Assembly: GCF_018323985.1 (NCBI RefSeq)
Contig: NZ_AP024590.1
Location: 4,340,001-4,404,000 of the forward strand
DNA from: Enterobacter kobei
GTDB lineage: Bacteria > Pseudomonadota > Gammaproteobacteria > Enterobacterales > Enterobacteriaceae
Direction of reading: 5' to 3'
DNA: 64,000 bases
The position numbers and the translations under genes are program-made. The notes under the pieces are model-generated. The model ran no database searches and was not told where the DNA came from. It was given only the letters and a program-made list of their open reading frames with translations. Positions 43,990-53,543 of this stretch are shown one piece after another; the stretch's first letter is position 1; every line of letters begins with the position of its first letter.

Positions 43990-45681
43990 TTACTTAGCCG
44001 CCGCTGCCTTCGCATCCGGGATGTGGCACCAGTTATTGTTCTCGTTGATACCGCCATTCGGCGAGGTATAACCCAGGCAGCCCATGATGGTGTCATACAG
44101 CTCAACATGGCGGCGCGGCACTTTCATCTCGGCCTGCTGCTTAAGGTGGGCGAACATTTTGGCTTTCTCCGGGTTCTCCAGATACTTATCAGACATCCAG
44201 ACCATCATCGGCACGCGGAACTGCTCTGGCGGGGCCATTTTACGCGGCGTACCGTGCAGATGTTCCTTCTCATTGATCGACTCACCATGATCGGCGGCGT
44301 AGAAGACAATCGCCTTCTTATCGCGCAGCTGATCGATGACGCTATCAATAAAGTAATCGACATAGGTCACGGAGTTATCAAACGAGTTGATCATCTCCGC
44401 TTTGGTACACTTGTCGTCCACGCTCTGACACTCCGGCGTCCACTGGGCAAAACTGCGCGGATAACGCTGGGTGTAGTTAAAGTGCGAGCCTTTGGTATGG
44501 AAGATAATCAAATGCTTGCCGTCTGCCCTGTTTTTCAACGATCCCTTCATTTCGTCCAGCAGCAGCGCATCATCGACGTTTTTACCGCGGTTACGCGGCT
44601 CTGCGCCAATCTGCTCGCGATAGGAGATGTTATCCGCCATGGTGTTGCTGTAGAACCACATTTCGCTCTGCATGGCGTACAGGTCGCTGGAGAAGCCGAG
44701 CTGTTTCAGGACCGCAAAGACGTTCTGCTCTTTCAGGGTCCGCTGAGGATTCTCATCCGCCCCACCCTCGCGCACAAACATGCAGCGCAGTGACAGCTTG
44801 GTGGCGGTATCGCAGGAGTAGCCGCGGAAGGCGACGAGGTTTTTCTCAGCGGCCAGCTTCGGCGTGGTATTACGCTCGTAGCCAAGCAGCCCCATATGAT
44901 CCCAGCGCGTGGTTTCACCGATAATAAAGACCACATAAGTGTCATCAAGATCTTTCGGCGCAACGTAAGAGAATTTGGTCGCCGGGTTAATCAGCGATTT
45001 GTTATCGGAAGACTCATCCACCTGTGCCCAGGCGTACAGCCCTAACGCGGACAGCCAGTTAGACGGCAGATAGGAGTTCGCTACCACGCCGCCGTAGCTT
45101 GGCATATCGACGCCAGTCGCACGCTCTACGCTTTTTTGCTGCACTTCCAGCAGGCGGATCGGCCCCCAGACCATCAGTCCGGCCAGCACGACGATAGCCG
45201 CGCTACGGATGCGCAGACCTGGCGTGCGCAGCTGGCGCAGCAGCGTGAGACGACTGCGGTTGCTCCAGATGAAAATCAGCGGCAGGGTGCTCACGCAGAT
45301 CAGCCAGACCACAAACTGCGTACCCACCACTTCTTTCGACAGGTCGATGTCCGTGGTCATCACCGAAGCAATAATGCCGTAGCCGATGACCACGTTCAGG
45401 AAAGTCATGTAATAACTGGCACCTGCGGAAAACAGCACCACCAGCGTCGACAGCACGCGCCACGCACGTCGTCCAAATAAAGAGAGAAGTCGAAGTAAAA
45501 AGAAGGTGACTAATACCGTGCCCGCAACTTCTACAATCGCGGCAAGGCCTTTCCAGACCGTAAACTCCTGCGCATATCCATCAAAGCGACGAATAAAAAC
45601 AGCGGCGTTCATAAACAGACCGATGTACAACGCCAGCAGAAAGCTCAGCCTTTGTTGCGTCATCGTTTTGATATATTTCAT
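43990..45681 (-). CDS. eptB: Kdo2-lipid A phosphoethanolamine transferase EptB
   Basis: Adds phosphoethanolamine to the outer Kdo residue of LPS, lowering surface charge. It is 563 residues as in E. coli: five N-terminal membrane helices (about residues 10-185) and a periplasmic sulfatase-fold domain. The catalytic region CDTATKLSLRC, the metal-binding FIIGETTRWDH and AADHGES, and a C-terminal HVELYDTIMGCLGY block are present. In E. coli it is driven by sigma-E and silenced by the sRNAs MgrR and ArcZ; I could not place a sigma-E promoter by eye. Confidence 0.96.
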   Translation of the reverse strand: MKYIKTMTQQRLSFLLALYIGLFMNAAVFIRRFDGYAQEFTVWKGLAAIVEVAGTVLVTFFLLRLLSLFGRRAWRVLSTLVVLFSAGASYYMTFLNVVIGYGIIASVMTTDIDLSKEVVGTQFVVWLICVSTLPLIFIWSNRSRLTLLRQLRTPGLRIRSAAIVVLAGLMVWGPIRLLEVQQKSVERATGVDMPSYGGVVANSYLPSNWLSALGLYAWAQVDESSDNKSLINPATKFSYVAPKDLDDTYVVFIIGETTRWDHMGLLGYERNTTPKLAAEKNLVAFRGYSCDTATKLSLRCMFVREGGADENPQRTLKEQNVFAVLKQLGFSSDLYAMQSEMWFYSNTMADNISYREQIGAEPRNRGKNVDDALLLDEMKGSLKNRADGKHLIIFHTKGSHFNYTQRYPRSFAQWTPECQSVDDKCTKAEMINSFDNSVTYVDYFIDSVIDQLRDKKAIVFYAADHGESINEKEHLHGTPRKMAPPEQFRVPMMVWMSDKYLENPEKAKMFAHLKQQAEMKVPRRHVELYDTIMGCLGYTSPNGGINENNNWCHIPDAKAAAAK

Positions 45682-45926
45682 TCAAAGCACCCTGGGAGAA
45701 GGGAATAGAGAGCACCCGTGCGCAGGCGTGAAGACTGCGTAAAGGCTTATCAAACGCATAGGAAGTTGATTCGAGAACTTCTTGAAGCGCGGGGTAGTAG
45801 ACCACAGGGGTTAAAAAAAGTGTCACCGGGAATGTGATCTGACTAAACATTTACAAAAATAATAGACAACCGGGCAGAGCTTACTGGATTAGCAGGGGTA
45901 CGGGAAGGAAGAAGTGTGCGGTTCGG

Positions 45927-45951
45927 AAAAGCGCCACGTAAAACGTGGCGC
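45927..45951 (-). terminator. intrinsic terminator of yhjX
   Basis: A perfect 9-bp stem (GCGCCACGT / ACGTGGCGC, loop AAA) followed on the minus strand by TTTT, just after the yhjX stop. Confidence 0.85.
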
Positions 45952-45958
45952 GGATCGC

Positions 45959-47173
45959 TTAATGGTGGGTCAGTGCCTGTGAATGATTGAAGTATTCACG
46001 CTGCGGCTGGCGAATGGTGGTGGAGAGCGCCAGCGAGAGGATCAGCAGCGCGAAGATGACGCAGAACGTCACATAGAAACCGCCGAACAGCGAGGCGATA
46101 ATCGAACCGCAAATGCTGCCGATACCAAAGCCCAGGTAAATCACACCGTAGTTTTTCGCCAGATTGTTCAGCCCGAAGAATTCGCTGACCAGTGACGGGA
46201 ACACGGTGATAGTACCGCCGAAGTTAAAGGCGACGCAGGCGATGGCGGCAAAGAAGCTCACTTCGTTGAGCGGCGCAAACAGCAGGCCTGCCATCCCGAC
46301 CAGCGAAACCACCTGACCGAGCGTAATCACGCGGATACGGGACATTTTGTCGGAGAGGATGCCGAGCACCAGGCGGCCCGTCAGGTTGGCAATAGAGATC
46401 ACAGTGACGGCATTCGCCGCGGTCGCCACATCCAGATGCACCATGCCCTGGGCAATATCTTTCGCCACGCCGATGACGTACAGACCGCTCATACAGGCGG
46501 TGAGGAACATCACGGCCAGCATCCAGTACTGCGGTTTGCGCATCGACTGCGCCAGCGTGAAGTCATTCTCTACCACGCCGTTAACCATGGTGGCTTTCTG
46601 CTGCGGTGCATCTTTCATCAGCATGGCGCCGGAGACGATCATCACCAGCACCATCGCACCCCAGATCATAAAGGTTTTTTCGAGGCCCACGGTTGCCAGC
46701 AGATGGCTGTCGATAAATTTAAAGCCCAGGCTGCCCAGACCATAAGAGCCGATGGAGAAGGCGGAAATCAGCCCTTTCCGCTCCGGGAAGAATTTTACAC
46801 AGTTGGAGAGGGTCAGCAGGTAGCCCGCGCCATCAGCCAGGCCCACCAGCACGCCGGCGCTCAGCCACAGCATCAACAGGCTGTTGGCGTGAGCGGTAAG
46901 GAAGAAACCGACGCCAAGCAGAATGCCGGACGCGATGGTGACGCGTTTCACGCCGAAACGTTCCTGTAATTTCCCGGCTACCGAGGAAGACAGCGCCAGC
47001 CCGAGGCTGAGCAGGCCGAAGGAAAACGCGACCTGGCTGACAGGCTCATCCAGCTTTTCCGCCAGCGCGCTATTAAACAGACTCCAGGTATAAACCGATC
47101 CAAGGGCAAATTGCGTAATGATGGTACCGACCAGCGTCAGCCAGCGGGTACGATTCAGTGAGGATGTATTCAT
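45959..47173 (-). CDS. yhjX: MFS transporter YhjX (pyruvate-responsive)
   Basis: A 12-helix major facilitator of the oxalate/formate antiporter group, 404 residues. The start at MNTSSLNRTRWLTL gives the family N-terminus and has an AGGAAG ribosome binding site; a longer frame adds 28 unlikely residues. GKLQERFGVKRV is the loop 2-3 motif. In E. coli yhjX is the single main target of the pyruvate-sensing YpdA/YpdB (PyrS/PyrR) system, and the upstream DNA here carries the matching tandem site. The transported substrate is not firmly known. Confidence 0.95.
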   Translation of the reverse strand: MNTSSLNRTRWLTLVGTIITQFALGSVYTWSLFNSALAEKLDEPVSQVAFSFGLLSLGLALSSSVAGKLQERFGVKRVTIASGILLGVGFFLTAHANSLLMLWLSAGVLVGLADGAGYLLTLSNCVKFFPERKGLISAFSIGSYGLGSLGFKFIDSHLLATVGLEKTFMIWGAMVLVMIVSGAMLMKDAPQQKATMVNGVVENDFTLAQSMRKPQYWMLAVMFLTACMSGLYVIGVAKDIAQGMVHLDVATAANAVTVISIANLTGRLVLGILSDKMSRIRVITLGQVVSLVGMAGLLFAPLNEVSFFAAIACVAFNFGGTITVFPSLVSEFFGLNNLAKNYGVIYLGFGIGSICGSIIASLFGGFYVTFCVIFALLILSLALSTTIRQPQREYFNHSQALTHH

Positions 47174-47255
47174 GGCAGTCTTCCTGCGTAAGCAAAAGGG
47201 AAATTCTCTGCCATTAACCATAACGAAGCGCGATCCATGCCGGATCGAAAACGGC

Positions 47256-47286
47256 ATGAAATGCAGTGAGAACGGAATGAAATGCC
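47256..47286 (-). promoter_or_regulatory. tandem YpdB (PyrR) activator site upstream of yhjX
   Basis: On the minus strand GGCATTTCAT, 11 bases, TGCATTTCAT. The YpdB motif of E. coli is the direct repeat GGCATTTCAT-N11-GGCATTTCAT; this copy matches 19 of 20 positions with the exact spacing. It lies 83 bp upstream of the yhjX start. Confidence 0.88.
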
Positions 47287-47416
47287 TTGCAGCCGGAATG
47301 AATGGCAGCGGGAAAATGACGCTCAGCCAAAAATGGCACGTAAGTTAGTGCGCACTATCGCTGAGAGGCGCGTGAATATTGTAGAAAAAATGTAATTGAT
47401 TTGTTTTAAATGCTAA

Positions 47417-48112
47417 CTAAAAGCGCGCGCTGACGCCCATGCTGTAGAGATAATTTTGCCCGATATCCGTATTTTCAGACTGTGACAGGGAAGCGTAGGC
47501 CGCGAAATGAGGATTGAGCAGCATATCCGCGCCGAGGGTCACGTCCATCCAGTTCCCGTCCTGACTGGAAGCCGACAGACGATTAAGACCGGACTGCGTT
47601 TTCCAGATATTTTCGCCAAACTGCTGGTTATAGCTGATTTGCGCCCACGGGCGGAGATCCCCGTGACGACTGTCCACCCGCCAGCCTACCGAGCTGACGC
47701 TGGCATGCCACAGAGGATCGCTGAATTGCAGATTCGCGGGGCCATCGCCGAATTCGTTATGCAGTGACGAAGCAGTGCTGTCGTAATGCCAGACGGCTAC
47801 CGGACCCGTGGTCATATTATTGACCAGCGGAATATTCCAGCCGAGGCTCATGGTGCTGGTGGCGTCCAGCGGAGTATCATCAGGCAAATTCCAGGACAGG
47901 CCGGGCGTATTTTGCGTCGAGCGGATCCGCCCTTCGAGAATATCGTCATAACGCGGTTGGTGATCGCTGTCCCATGTATAACGATCCGCCATATAACTTT
48001 GCGGGTCGCTAACGATATATTCTTGTTGCCACGCCTGCGCTGCCTGACAAAAAAACAGACACACAGGCACGAGCGCCAGGCGGCAGCCACTGTTATTTTT
48101 TATCTTCATCAA
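47417..48112 (-). CDS. yhjY: outer-membrane beta-barrel protein YhjY
   Basis: A 231-residue exported protein with a signal peptide cut near AQA|WQQEY. The mature part looks like the end of an autotransporter beta-barrel: alternating polar and hydrophobic strands and a terminal Phe (GVSARF). It matches E. coli YhjY, annotated as a conserved autotransporter-domain or lipase-like protein. No passenger domain or active site is visible, so no enzymatic role is claimed. Single gene, convergent with nothing, divergent from tag. Confidence 0.9.
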   Translation of the reverse strand: MMKIKNNSGCRLALVPVCLFFCQAAQAWQQEYIVSDPQSYMADRYTWDSDHQPRYDDILEGRIRSTQNTPGLSWNLPDDTPLDATSTMSLGWNIPLVNNMTTGPVAVWHYDSTASSLHNEFGDGPANLQFSDPLWHASVSSVGWRVDSRHGDLRPWAQISYNQQFGENIWKTQSGLNRLSASSQDGNWMDVTLGADMLLNPHFAAYASLSQSENTDIGQNYLYSMGVSARF

Positions 48113-48263
48113 TGCGACTCCAGAAAAGAGCCAAAACCGGCGGTATCGTTATCATTTTGTGCGGATAAAACCCTGTATTAACTATTGTCTCTTTAAGAGA
48201 CACGTCAAGCCAGCGGGATAATTTTCTTTTGGGATCTACCGCAATAATGGAAAGGAGAAAGAG

Positions 48264-48842
48264 ATGCAACGATGTGGTTGGGTTAGTCAGGATCCCCTTT
48301 ATATTGCCTACCACGACAAGGAATGGGGCGTGGCGCAATCCAATAATCAGAAGCTGTTTGAAATGATCTGTCTTGAAGGCCAGCAGGCCGGACTATCGTG
48401 GATCACCGTACTGAAAAAACGGGAAAATTATCGTCGCTGCTTTTATCACTTCGATCCACAGCGCGTGGCGGCGATGCAGGACGAGGATGTGGAGAGGCTG
48501 TTGCAGGACGCCGGGATTATCCGCCATCGGGGAAAAATTCAGGCGATTATTGGCAACGCCAGGGCCTATCTCGCGATGCAGCAGCAGGGCGAAGACTTTG
48601 CGGATTTTGTCTGGTCGTTCGTCGACCATCAGGTAAAAATGACTCAGGCCGCCACCCTCGCGGAGATCCCCACCTCAACACCGGAATCGGATGCCCTGTC
48701 AAAAGCCCTGAAAAAACGCGGCTTCAAGTTTGTCGGCACCACCATCTGTTACTCCTTTATGCAGGCCTGCGGCCTGGTGAATGACCATGTCACCACCTGT
48801 TTTTGTCACCCCGGAGGCAATGATGATCCACGAATGGCATGA
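48264..48842 (+). CDS. tag: 3-methyladenine DNA glycosylase I (Tag)
   Basis: Removes 3-methyladenine from alkylated DNA to start base-excision repair. It is 192 residues. The zinc snap is complete: C4, H17, H175 and C179 at the positions known from E. coli. The MQRCGW start has an AGGAGA ribosome binding site. Its end overlaps the start of yiaC by 20 bp, so the two are translated together. Confidence 0.96.
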   Translation: MQRCGWVSQDPLYIAYHDKEWGVAQSNNQKLFEMICLEGQQAGLSWITVLKKRENYRRCFYHFDPQRVAAMQDEDVERLLQDAGIIRHRGKIQAIIGNARAYLAMQQQGEDFADFVWSFVDHQVKMTQAATLAEIPTSTPESDALSKALKKRGFKFVGTTICYSFMQACGLVNDHVTTCFCHPGGNDDPRMA

Positions 48843-49269
48843 TAATGACACGACACCGCTGCTGACGCTGTGGCTTGAAAGCACCACCTTTGCCCATCCT
48901 TTTATTGATGCGCGCTACTGGCTGGAGAGCAAAAATCTGGTGCGTGATGCGTACCTACCCGCCGCCAGAACCTGGGTGTGGGAAGAGAATGGCCGCGTGG
49001 AAGGTTTTGTCAGCGTCATGGACAACCGCTTTATCGGCGCCTTGTTCGTGCATCCCGGAGCAATCGGCAAAGGCATCGGGCGAGCGCTGCTTGAGCACGT
49101 CAAACAGCGCTATGCCGATCTCAGTCTTGAGGTGTATCAGAAGAATGAACGGGCGGTGAATTTCTACCATGCGCTGGGTTTTCGTATCGAAGACAGCGCC
49201 TGGCAGGAGGAAACTCACCACCCGACATGGATCATGCGCTGGCAGGCGGGTCAAATGCCGTCAGCGTAA
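48823..49269 (+). CDS. yiaC: GNAT N-acetyltransferase YiaC
   Basis: A 148-residue GNAT protein; E. coli YiaC acetylates protein lysines. The acetyl-CoA loop is VHPGAIGKGIGRALLEH and the catalytic-region motif VYQKNERAVNFYHALGF is present. The start at 48823 is chosen because a GGAGG lies six bases upstream and the resulting N-terminus aligns without gaps with E. coli YiaC. It overlaps tag by 20 bp at its start and, tail to tail, bisC by 38 bp. Confidence 0.93.
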   Translation: MIHEWHDNDTTPLLTLWLESTTFAHPFIDARYWLESKNLVRDAYLPAARTWVWEENGRVEGFVSVMDNRFIGALFVHPGAIGKGIGRALLEHVKQRYADLSLEVYQKNERAVNFYHALGFRIEDSAWQEETHHPTWIMRWQAGQMPSA

Positions 49270-51562
49270 GCGCCGGGCCGGTGTATTTTTCCACCCACGC
49301 CAGCGCCGTATTCCCGGCGCAGCCGTTGCCCAGCCGCGAGCTGGGGAGATCTTTGGTCAGCACATTTACCGCGCCGTTTTTACAGATCCCCCCGGCCGCC
49401 GGATCCAGATCCGGCCAGCCACCCTCATGGATGCAGATCACGCCAGGCCGAATGCCCTCGGTGACGACCGCCCCCGCCAGCACCTGCCCGCGACCGTTCC
49501 ACACCCGCACCAGATCGCCGTCGCTAATTCCCCGCGCCTGCGCATCCTGCGGATGCAGGGTGACAGGTTCGCGCCCTGCCACCGCGTACTGTTCGCGCAG
49601 CGCGGCGTAGCTTAGCTGGCTGTGCAAACGGTGCGCCGGGTGGGCAGAAAGCACCTGTAACTGCTGCGGCTCGGCATTGCCGTGCCATTCGTCAGGAGCC
49701 AGCCATGTCGGATGGCCCGGACAGTCGGCATAGTTAAATGACGCAATGCGCTGTGAATAGATTTCAATTTTGCCGCTGTCGGTTTTTAGCGGATTGGCCT
49801 CTGGATCGGCGCGGAAGGCCGCAAAACGCACGAACTTCGCGTTTTCTTCGCTCTCCGGCATCTCGATAAGCTGGTTGGCCTGCCAGAATTCAGCGAACGG
49901 CGGTAGCGTCACGCCCTGGCTTGCGCCGCGCGCGCTGGCGATATCATAAAACGTCTCCAGCCATTGCAGATCGCTTTTGCCTTCGGTAAAACGCGCCCGG
50001 CCACCCTGCTCCCAGCGCTCGCTGAGATCGGCAAACACCTCAAAATCATCCCGCGCTTCATCACGCGGTGCGACCACCTGCTTCATCGGCACCAGATGCT
50101 GGTTGCTGTAATCGCCGGTCATGGTCAGATCGTTACGTTCAAAAGAGGTGGTAGCCGGCAGGACGATGTCAGCATGCTTCGCCGCAGCCGTCCAGTAGCA
50201 TTCGGAGATCACCACCAGCTCCGGCTTTTGCCAGGCGCGGATCAGCCGGTTGGTATCCTGATGATGGGTAAAGTTGGCGCCGCCCGCCCACCAGACGAAT
50301 TTAATGTCCGGGAAGTGACGATCCATGCCATTGTGCTGGTACGCGCCGCCGGGGTTTTCCAGCGCTTCAACGATGCGCGCCACCGGGATTTTATCTACCG
50401 CGTCCACACCACCCTGAACGCTGCCCTGCATGGAGCCGAGTACTGCCGCGCGGCGCGTCGGGTTGCCGCCGTTGGCAAAATGATAGGACAAACCAAAGCC
50501 ACCACCCGGCAGACCGATCTGCCCCAGCATGGCGGCCAGGGTCACCAGCATCCAGTGCTTCTGCTCGCCATACTGCTGGCGCTGCATCCCCCAGCCGGAC
50601 ATCAGCATAGTGGTGTTTTCGTGGAACAGTTTTGCCAGTTCGCGGATTTTAGGCGCATCAATACCGCAAATGTCGGCAGCCCACTCAGCGGTTTTGGCGA
50701 TGCCATCGCTAATACCGGTTAAATAGTCGCGGAAGCGATCATATCCGGTGGTGCAGCGGGTGAGGAAGGCATCATCCTGCCAGCCGTTTTCCACCAGCGT
50801 GTGGGCGATGCCGAGCATCAGCGCCACATCGGTGCCCATATGCGGTGCCAGCCATTCGGCGTTGTCGCCCAGGAAGTCGACGGTTTCCGATCGCATCGGA
50901 TCGATGCAGATCACCCGTTTGCCGCTCTGGCGCAGTTGATCGAAATAGGGGATCCCCTGTTCATCCGAGGCGTTCCAGGCAATTTTCAGGGTGTTAAGCG
51001 GGTTGGCGCTCCACAGCACCACCACATCGGCATGCTCCAGCACCAGCGGCCAGCTGGTCTGCTGCTGGTACACTTCGTTGCCGCCCACAACGTAAGGCAT
51101 GATCGCCTGCGCCGCGCCGGTGGAATAATCCCCCAGATGGCCGGTATAGCCCCCCGCCAGACTCATATAGCGCTGTAATAACGTCGCCGCCTTATGCAGC
51201 ACGCCGTTCGATCGCCAGCCGTACGAGCCAGCGAATATCGACGACGGCCCGTAGCTTTCACGAATACGGGCGTGCTGGGCGTGGATGAGATCCAGGGCTT
51301 CGTCCCAACTGACACGTACAAACTCGTCCTGACCCCGCACGCCGCTCGGCTTTTCCGGTGACGCCAGGAAACCTTTGCGCACCATCGGGAAACGCACGCG
51401 GCTGTTGCTGTGCACCTGATCGCGCACGGCAGTCTGTAACGAATTGGGATGAGCGGTCGGCAACGCGCCGCGCGATGACAGGACGTTTTCACCGTCGGTT
51501 TCAACCAGCATCGGCCCCCAGTGGGCTGCCGTGAGGATCGTCTTTGTGGATGGATGTGCCAA
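49232..51562 (-). CDS. bisC: biotin sulfoxide reductase BisC
   Basis: A molybdopterin (bis-MGD) oxidoreductase that reduces biotin sulfoxide and methionine sulfoxide in the cytoplasm. The Mo-ligand region STGAAQAIMPYVVGG and the DMSO-reductase family blocks (NPLNTLKIAWNASDEQG, WWAGGANFTHHQD) are clear. There is no Tat signal. I choose a TTG start at 51562, with GGGAG eight bases upstream, giving 776 residues against 777 in E. coli. An ATG 45 bp further upstream (51607) is the alternative but has no ribosome binding site. The 3' end overlaps yiaC on the other strand. Confidence 0.93.
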   Translation of the reverse strand: MAHPSTKTILTAAHWGPMLVETDGENVLSSRGALPTAHPNSLQTAVRDQVHSNSRVRFPMVRKGFLASPEKPSGVRGQDEFVRVSWDEALDLIHAQHARIRESYGPSSIFAGSYGWRSNGVLHKAATLLQRYMSLAGGYTGHLGDYSTGAAQAIMPYVVGGNEVYQQQTSWPLVLEHADVVVLWSANPLNTLKIAWNASDEQGIPYFDQLRQSGKRVICIDPMRSETVDFLGDNAEWLAPHMGTDVALMLGIAHTLVENGWQDDAFLTRCTTGYDRFRDYLTGISDGIAKTAEWAADICGIDAPKIRELAKLFHENTTMLMSGWGMQRQQYGEQKHWMLVTLAAMLGQIGLPGGGFGLSYHFANGGNPTRRAAVLGSMQGSVQGGVDAVDKIPVARIVEALENPGGAYQHNGMDRHFPDIKFVWWAGGANFTHHQDTNRLIRAWQKPELVVISECYWTAAAKHADIVLPATTSFERNDLTMTGDYSNQHLVPMKQVVAPRDEARDDFEVFADLSERWEQGGRARFTEGKSDLQWLETFYDIASARGASQGVTLPPFAEFWQANQLIEMPESEENAKFVRFAAFRADPEANPLKTDSGKIEIYSQRIASFNYADCPGHPTWLAPDEWHGNAEPQQLQVLSAHPAHRLHSQLSYAALREQYAVAGREPVTLHPQDAQARGISDGDLVRVWNGRGQVLAGAVVTEGIRPGVICIHEGGWPDLDPAAGGICKNGAVNVLTKDLPSSRLGNGCAGNTALAWVEKYTGPALTLTAFDPPASA

Positions 51563-51726
51563 AACTTGTGCTCCCTGGTCGCTGCTGCAGGTGTGACGGA
51601 CGCTCATGCGCCGTTCAATGTTATTTACAAAATTCAGAATCTTTCCGGAAGTTTCTAACGATCCTCAGGTCATAATCAACCGCGATTATCGCTGTGCATA
51701 GAATTAAAAATTATTAAGGAAATTCG

Positions 51727-52389
51727 ATGAAGAAAAATGTCCTTCTCATTGTGGCTGCGGTTTGCGGCGCACTGGCTGTTTCAGGCTGCACCACTAACCC
51801 TTACACCGGCGAGCGCGAAGCCGGCAAATCAGGCATTGGCGCGGGTATTGGATCGCTGGTCGGCGCAGGCGTCGGCGTACTCTCCTCCTCCAAAAAAGAT
51901 CGCGGTAAAGGGGCGCTGATTGGTGCCGCCGCGGGTGCAGCGCTGGGCGGCGGTGCGGGCTATTATATGGATGTGCAGGAAGCGAAACTGCGCGACAAAA
52001 TGCAGGGAACGGGCGTTAGCGTGACGCGAAACGGCGATAACATCGTGCTGAACATGCCGAACAATGTGACCTTCGACAGCAGCAGCGCGACCCTGAAACC
52101 GGCTGGTGCTAATACCCTGACCGGCGTGGCGATGGTACTGAAAGAGTATCCAAAAACTGCGGTTAACGTGGTGGGCTACACCGACAGCACCGGCGGCAAA
52201 GATCTGAATATGCGTCTGTCGCAGCAACGTGCCGATGCGGTTGCCAGCGCGCTGATCACCCAGGGCGTGGAAGCGAACCGTCTGCGTACCACTGGTGCAG
52301 GTCCGGCGAACCCGATTGCCAGCAACAGCACGGAAGAAGGCAAAGCGCAGAACCGTCGCGTGGAAATCACCCTGAGTCCGTTGCAGTAA
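51727..52389 (+). CDS. yiaD: OmpA-family lipoprotein YiaD
   Basis: A 220-residue outer-membrane lipoprotein. It has a lipobox cysteine in AVSGC (about residue 21), glycine-zipper repeats (about 37-80; GIGAGIGSLVGAGVG) and a C-terminal OmpA-like peptidoglycan-binding domain with VTFDSSSATLKPAG and NMRLSQQRADAV. In E. coli YiaD is a multicopy suppressor of bamD defects. Single gene followed by a hairpin. Confidence 0.95.
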   Translation: MKKNVLLIVAAVCGALAVSGCTTNPYTGEREAGKSGIGAGIGSLVGAGVGVLSSSKKDRGKGALIGAAAGAALGGGAGYYMDVQEAKLRDKMQGTGVSVTRNGDNIVLNMPNNVTFDSSSATLKPAGANTLTGVAMVLKEYPKTAVNVVGYTDSTGGKDLNMRLSQQRADAVASALITQGVEANRLRTTGAGPANPIASNSTEEGKAQNRRVEITLSPLQ

Positions 52390-52402
52390 TTCCTCTGTTT
52401 AC

Positions 52403-52424
52403 CCCCTCGCCTGCAAGCGAGGGG
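52403..52424 (+). terminator. hairpin after yiaD
   Basis: An 8-bp perfect stem (CCCCTCGC / GCGAGGGG, loop CTGCAA) 13 bp beyond the yiaD stop. There is no clear T-run. Confidence 0.6.
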
Positions 52425-52475
52425 TATTCCGCGTAAAATATGTTAATCTCCGCAAAGTTACCCCAGGAGACGGAC

Positions 52476-53495
52476 ATGAACGCAAAGGCAGCGCGCCCGA
52501 CAATCAGTGATGTCGCGAAAGCGGCAAAAACGGGTAAAACCAGCATTTCACGTTATCTGAACGGTGAAAAACATCTGCTTTCAGATGCCCTGCTGGCCCG
52601 CATCGAAAACGCCATTGCCGAACTCAATTACCGTCCGAGCCTGATGGCCCGCGGCCTGAAACGTGGCCGTACGCGGCTGATAGGCCTGATCATCGCCGAT
52701 ATCACCAATCCCTATTCCGTTAATGTGCTGAGCGGTATCGAAGCAGCCTGCCGTGAGAAAGGCTTTACCCCGCTGGTGTGTAATACCAATAACGCGCTCG
52801 ATCAGGAACTGCACTATCTGGATCTGCTGCGCAGTTATCAGGTGGAGGGGATCGTGGTTAACGCCGTGGGAATGCGCGAGGAAGGGCTGAACCGCCTGCA
52901 ACAGTCCTCGCTGCCGATGGTGCTCATCGACCGTAAAATCCCGGACTTCGCCTGCGATGTGGTCGGGCTGGATAATACGCAGGCGGCCACCACCGCCACT
53001 GAGCATCTGGTGGAGCAGGGATTTGAAGCGCTGCTGTTTCTTAGCGAACCTCTCGGCACGGTAAATACCCGCCGCGAGCGCCTGAACGCCTTTCATGCCA
53101 CCCTTGCCCGCTATCCCGGTGTCATTGCGGAAAACGCTGAAATCGTGCTGCATGAAGCCGGGCAAATCGACAACACGCTGCGCCAGTTTCATACCCGTCA
53201 CCGTGGCATGCGCAAAGCGGTGATCTCCGCCAACGGCGCGTTAACGCTACAGGTGGCCCGCTCGATGAAACGCCTTGGTCTGCACTGGGGCAGCGACATT
53301 GGCCTGCTCGGCTTTGACGAACTGGAGTGGGCGGAGCTGGCAGGAGTGGGCATCACCACCCTTAAACAGCCTACCTGGCAGATTGGTTATGCCGCCGTGG
53401 AGCAGGTGGTGCGCCGCATCGATGGCACCGACAATACCGTGCATGAACAGGTCTTCTCCGGCGAACTTATCGTTCGCGGCTCTACCGCCCGCTAA
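52476..53495 (+). CDS. LacI-family regulator of 2-ketogluconate genes (PtxS/KguR-like)
   Basis: A 339-residue LacI-type repressor. The N-terminal helix-turn-helix is TISDVAKAAKTGKTSISRYLNGE followed by the hinge helix around ALLARIENAIAELNYRPSLMARGLK, then a periplasmic-binding-protein-like sugar domain. The start MNAKAARPTISDV has an AGGAGA site. It stands directly before the KguE/KguK/KguT-like genes on the same strand. In the gap lies the palindrome TGGAACCGGTTCCA, close to the known Pseudomonas PtxS operator, so 2-ketogluconate is the likely inducer (inference). Confidence 0.85.
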   Translation: MNAKAARPTISDVAKAAKTGKTSISRYLNGEKHLLSDALLARIENAIAELNYRPSLMARGLKRGRTRLIGLIIADITNPYSVNVLSGIEAACREKGFTPLVCNTNNALDQELHYLDLLRSYQVEGIVVNAVGMREEGLNRLQQSSLPMVLIDRKIPDFACDVVGLDNTQAATTATEHLVEQGFEALLFLSEPLGTVNTRRERLNAFHATLARYPGVIAENAEIVLHEAGQIDNTLRQFHTRHRGMRKAVISANGALTLQVARSMKRLGLHWGSDIGLLGFDELEWAELAGVGITTLKQPTWQIGYAAVEQVVRRIDGTDNTVHEQVFSGELIVRGSTAR

Positions 53496-53543
53496 TTCCC
53501 CTTCGTGATGACGATCATGCTTTGGCGATCCTGAACTTTCATT

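Noticed and set aside
45682..45958. A sigma-E promoter for eptB
   Set aside because: eptB is sigma-E-dependent in E. coli, but I could not find a GGAACTT and TCTGA-type pair at suitable spacing by eye.
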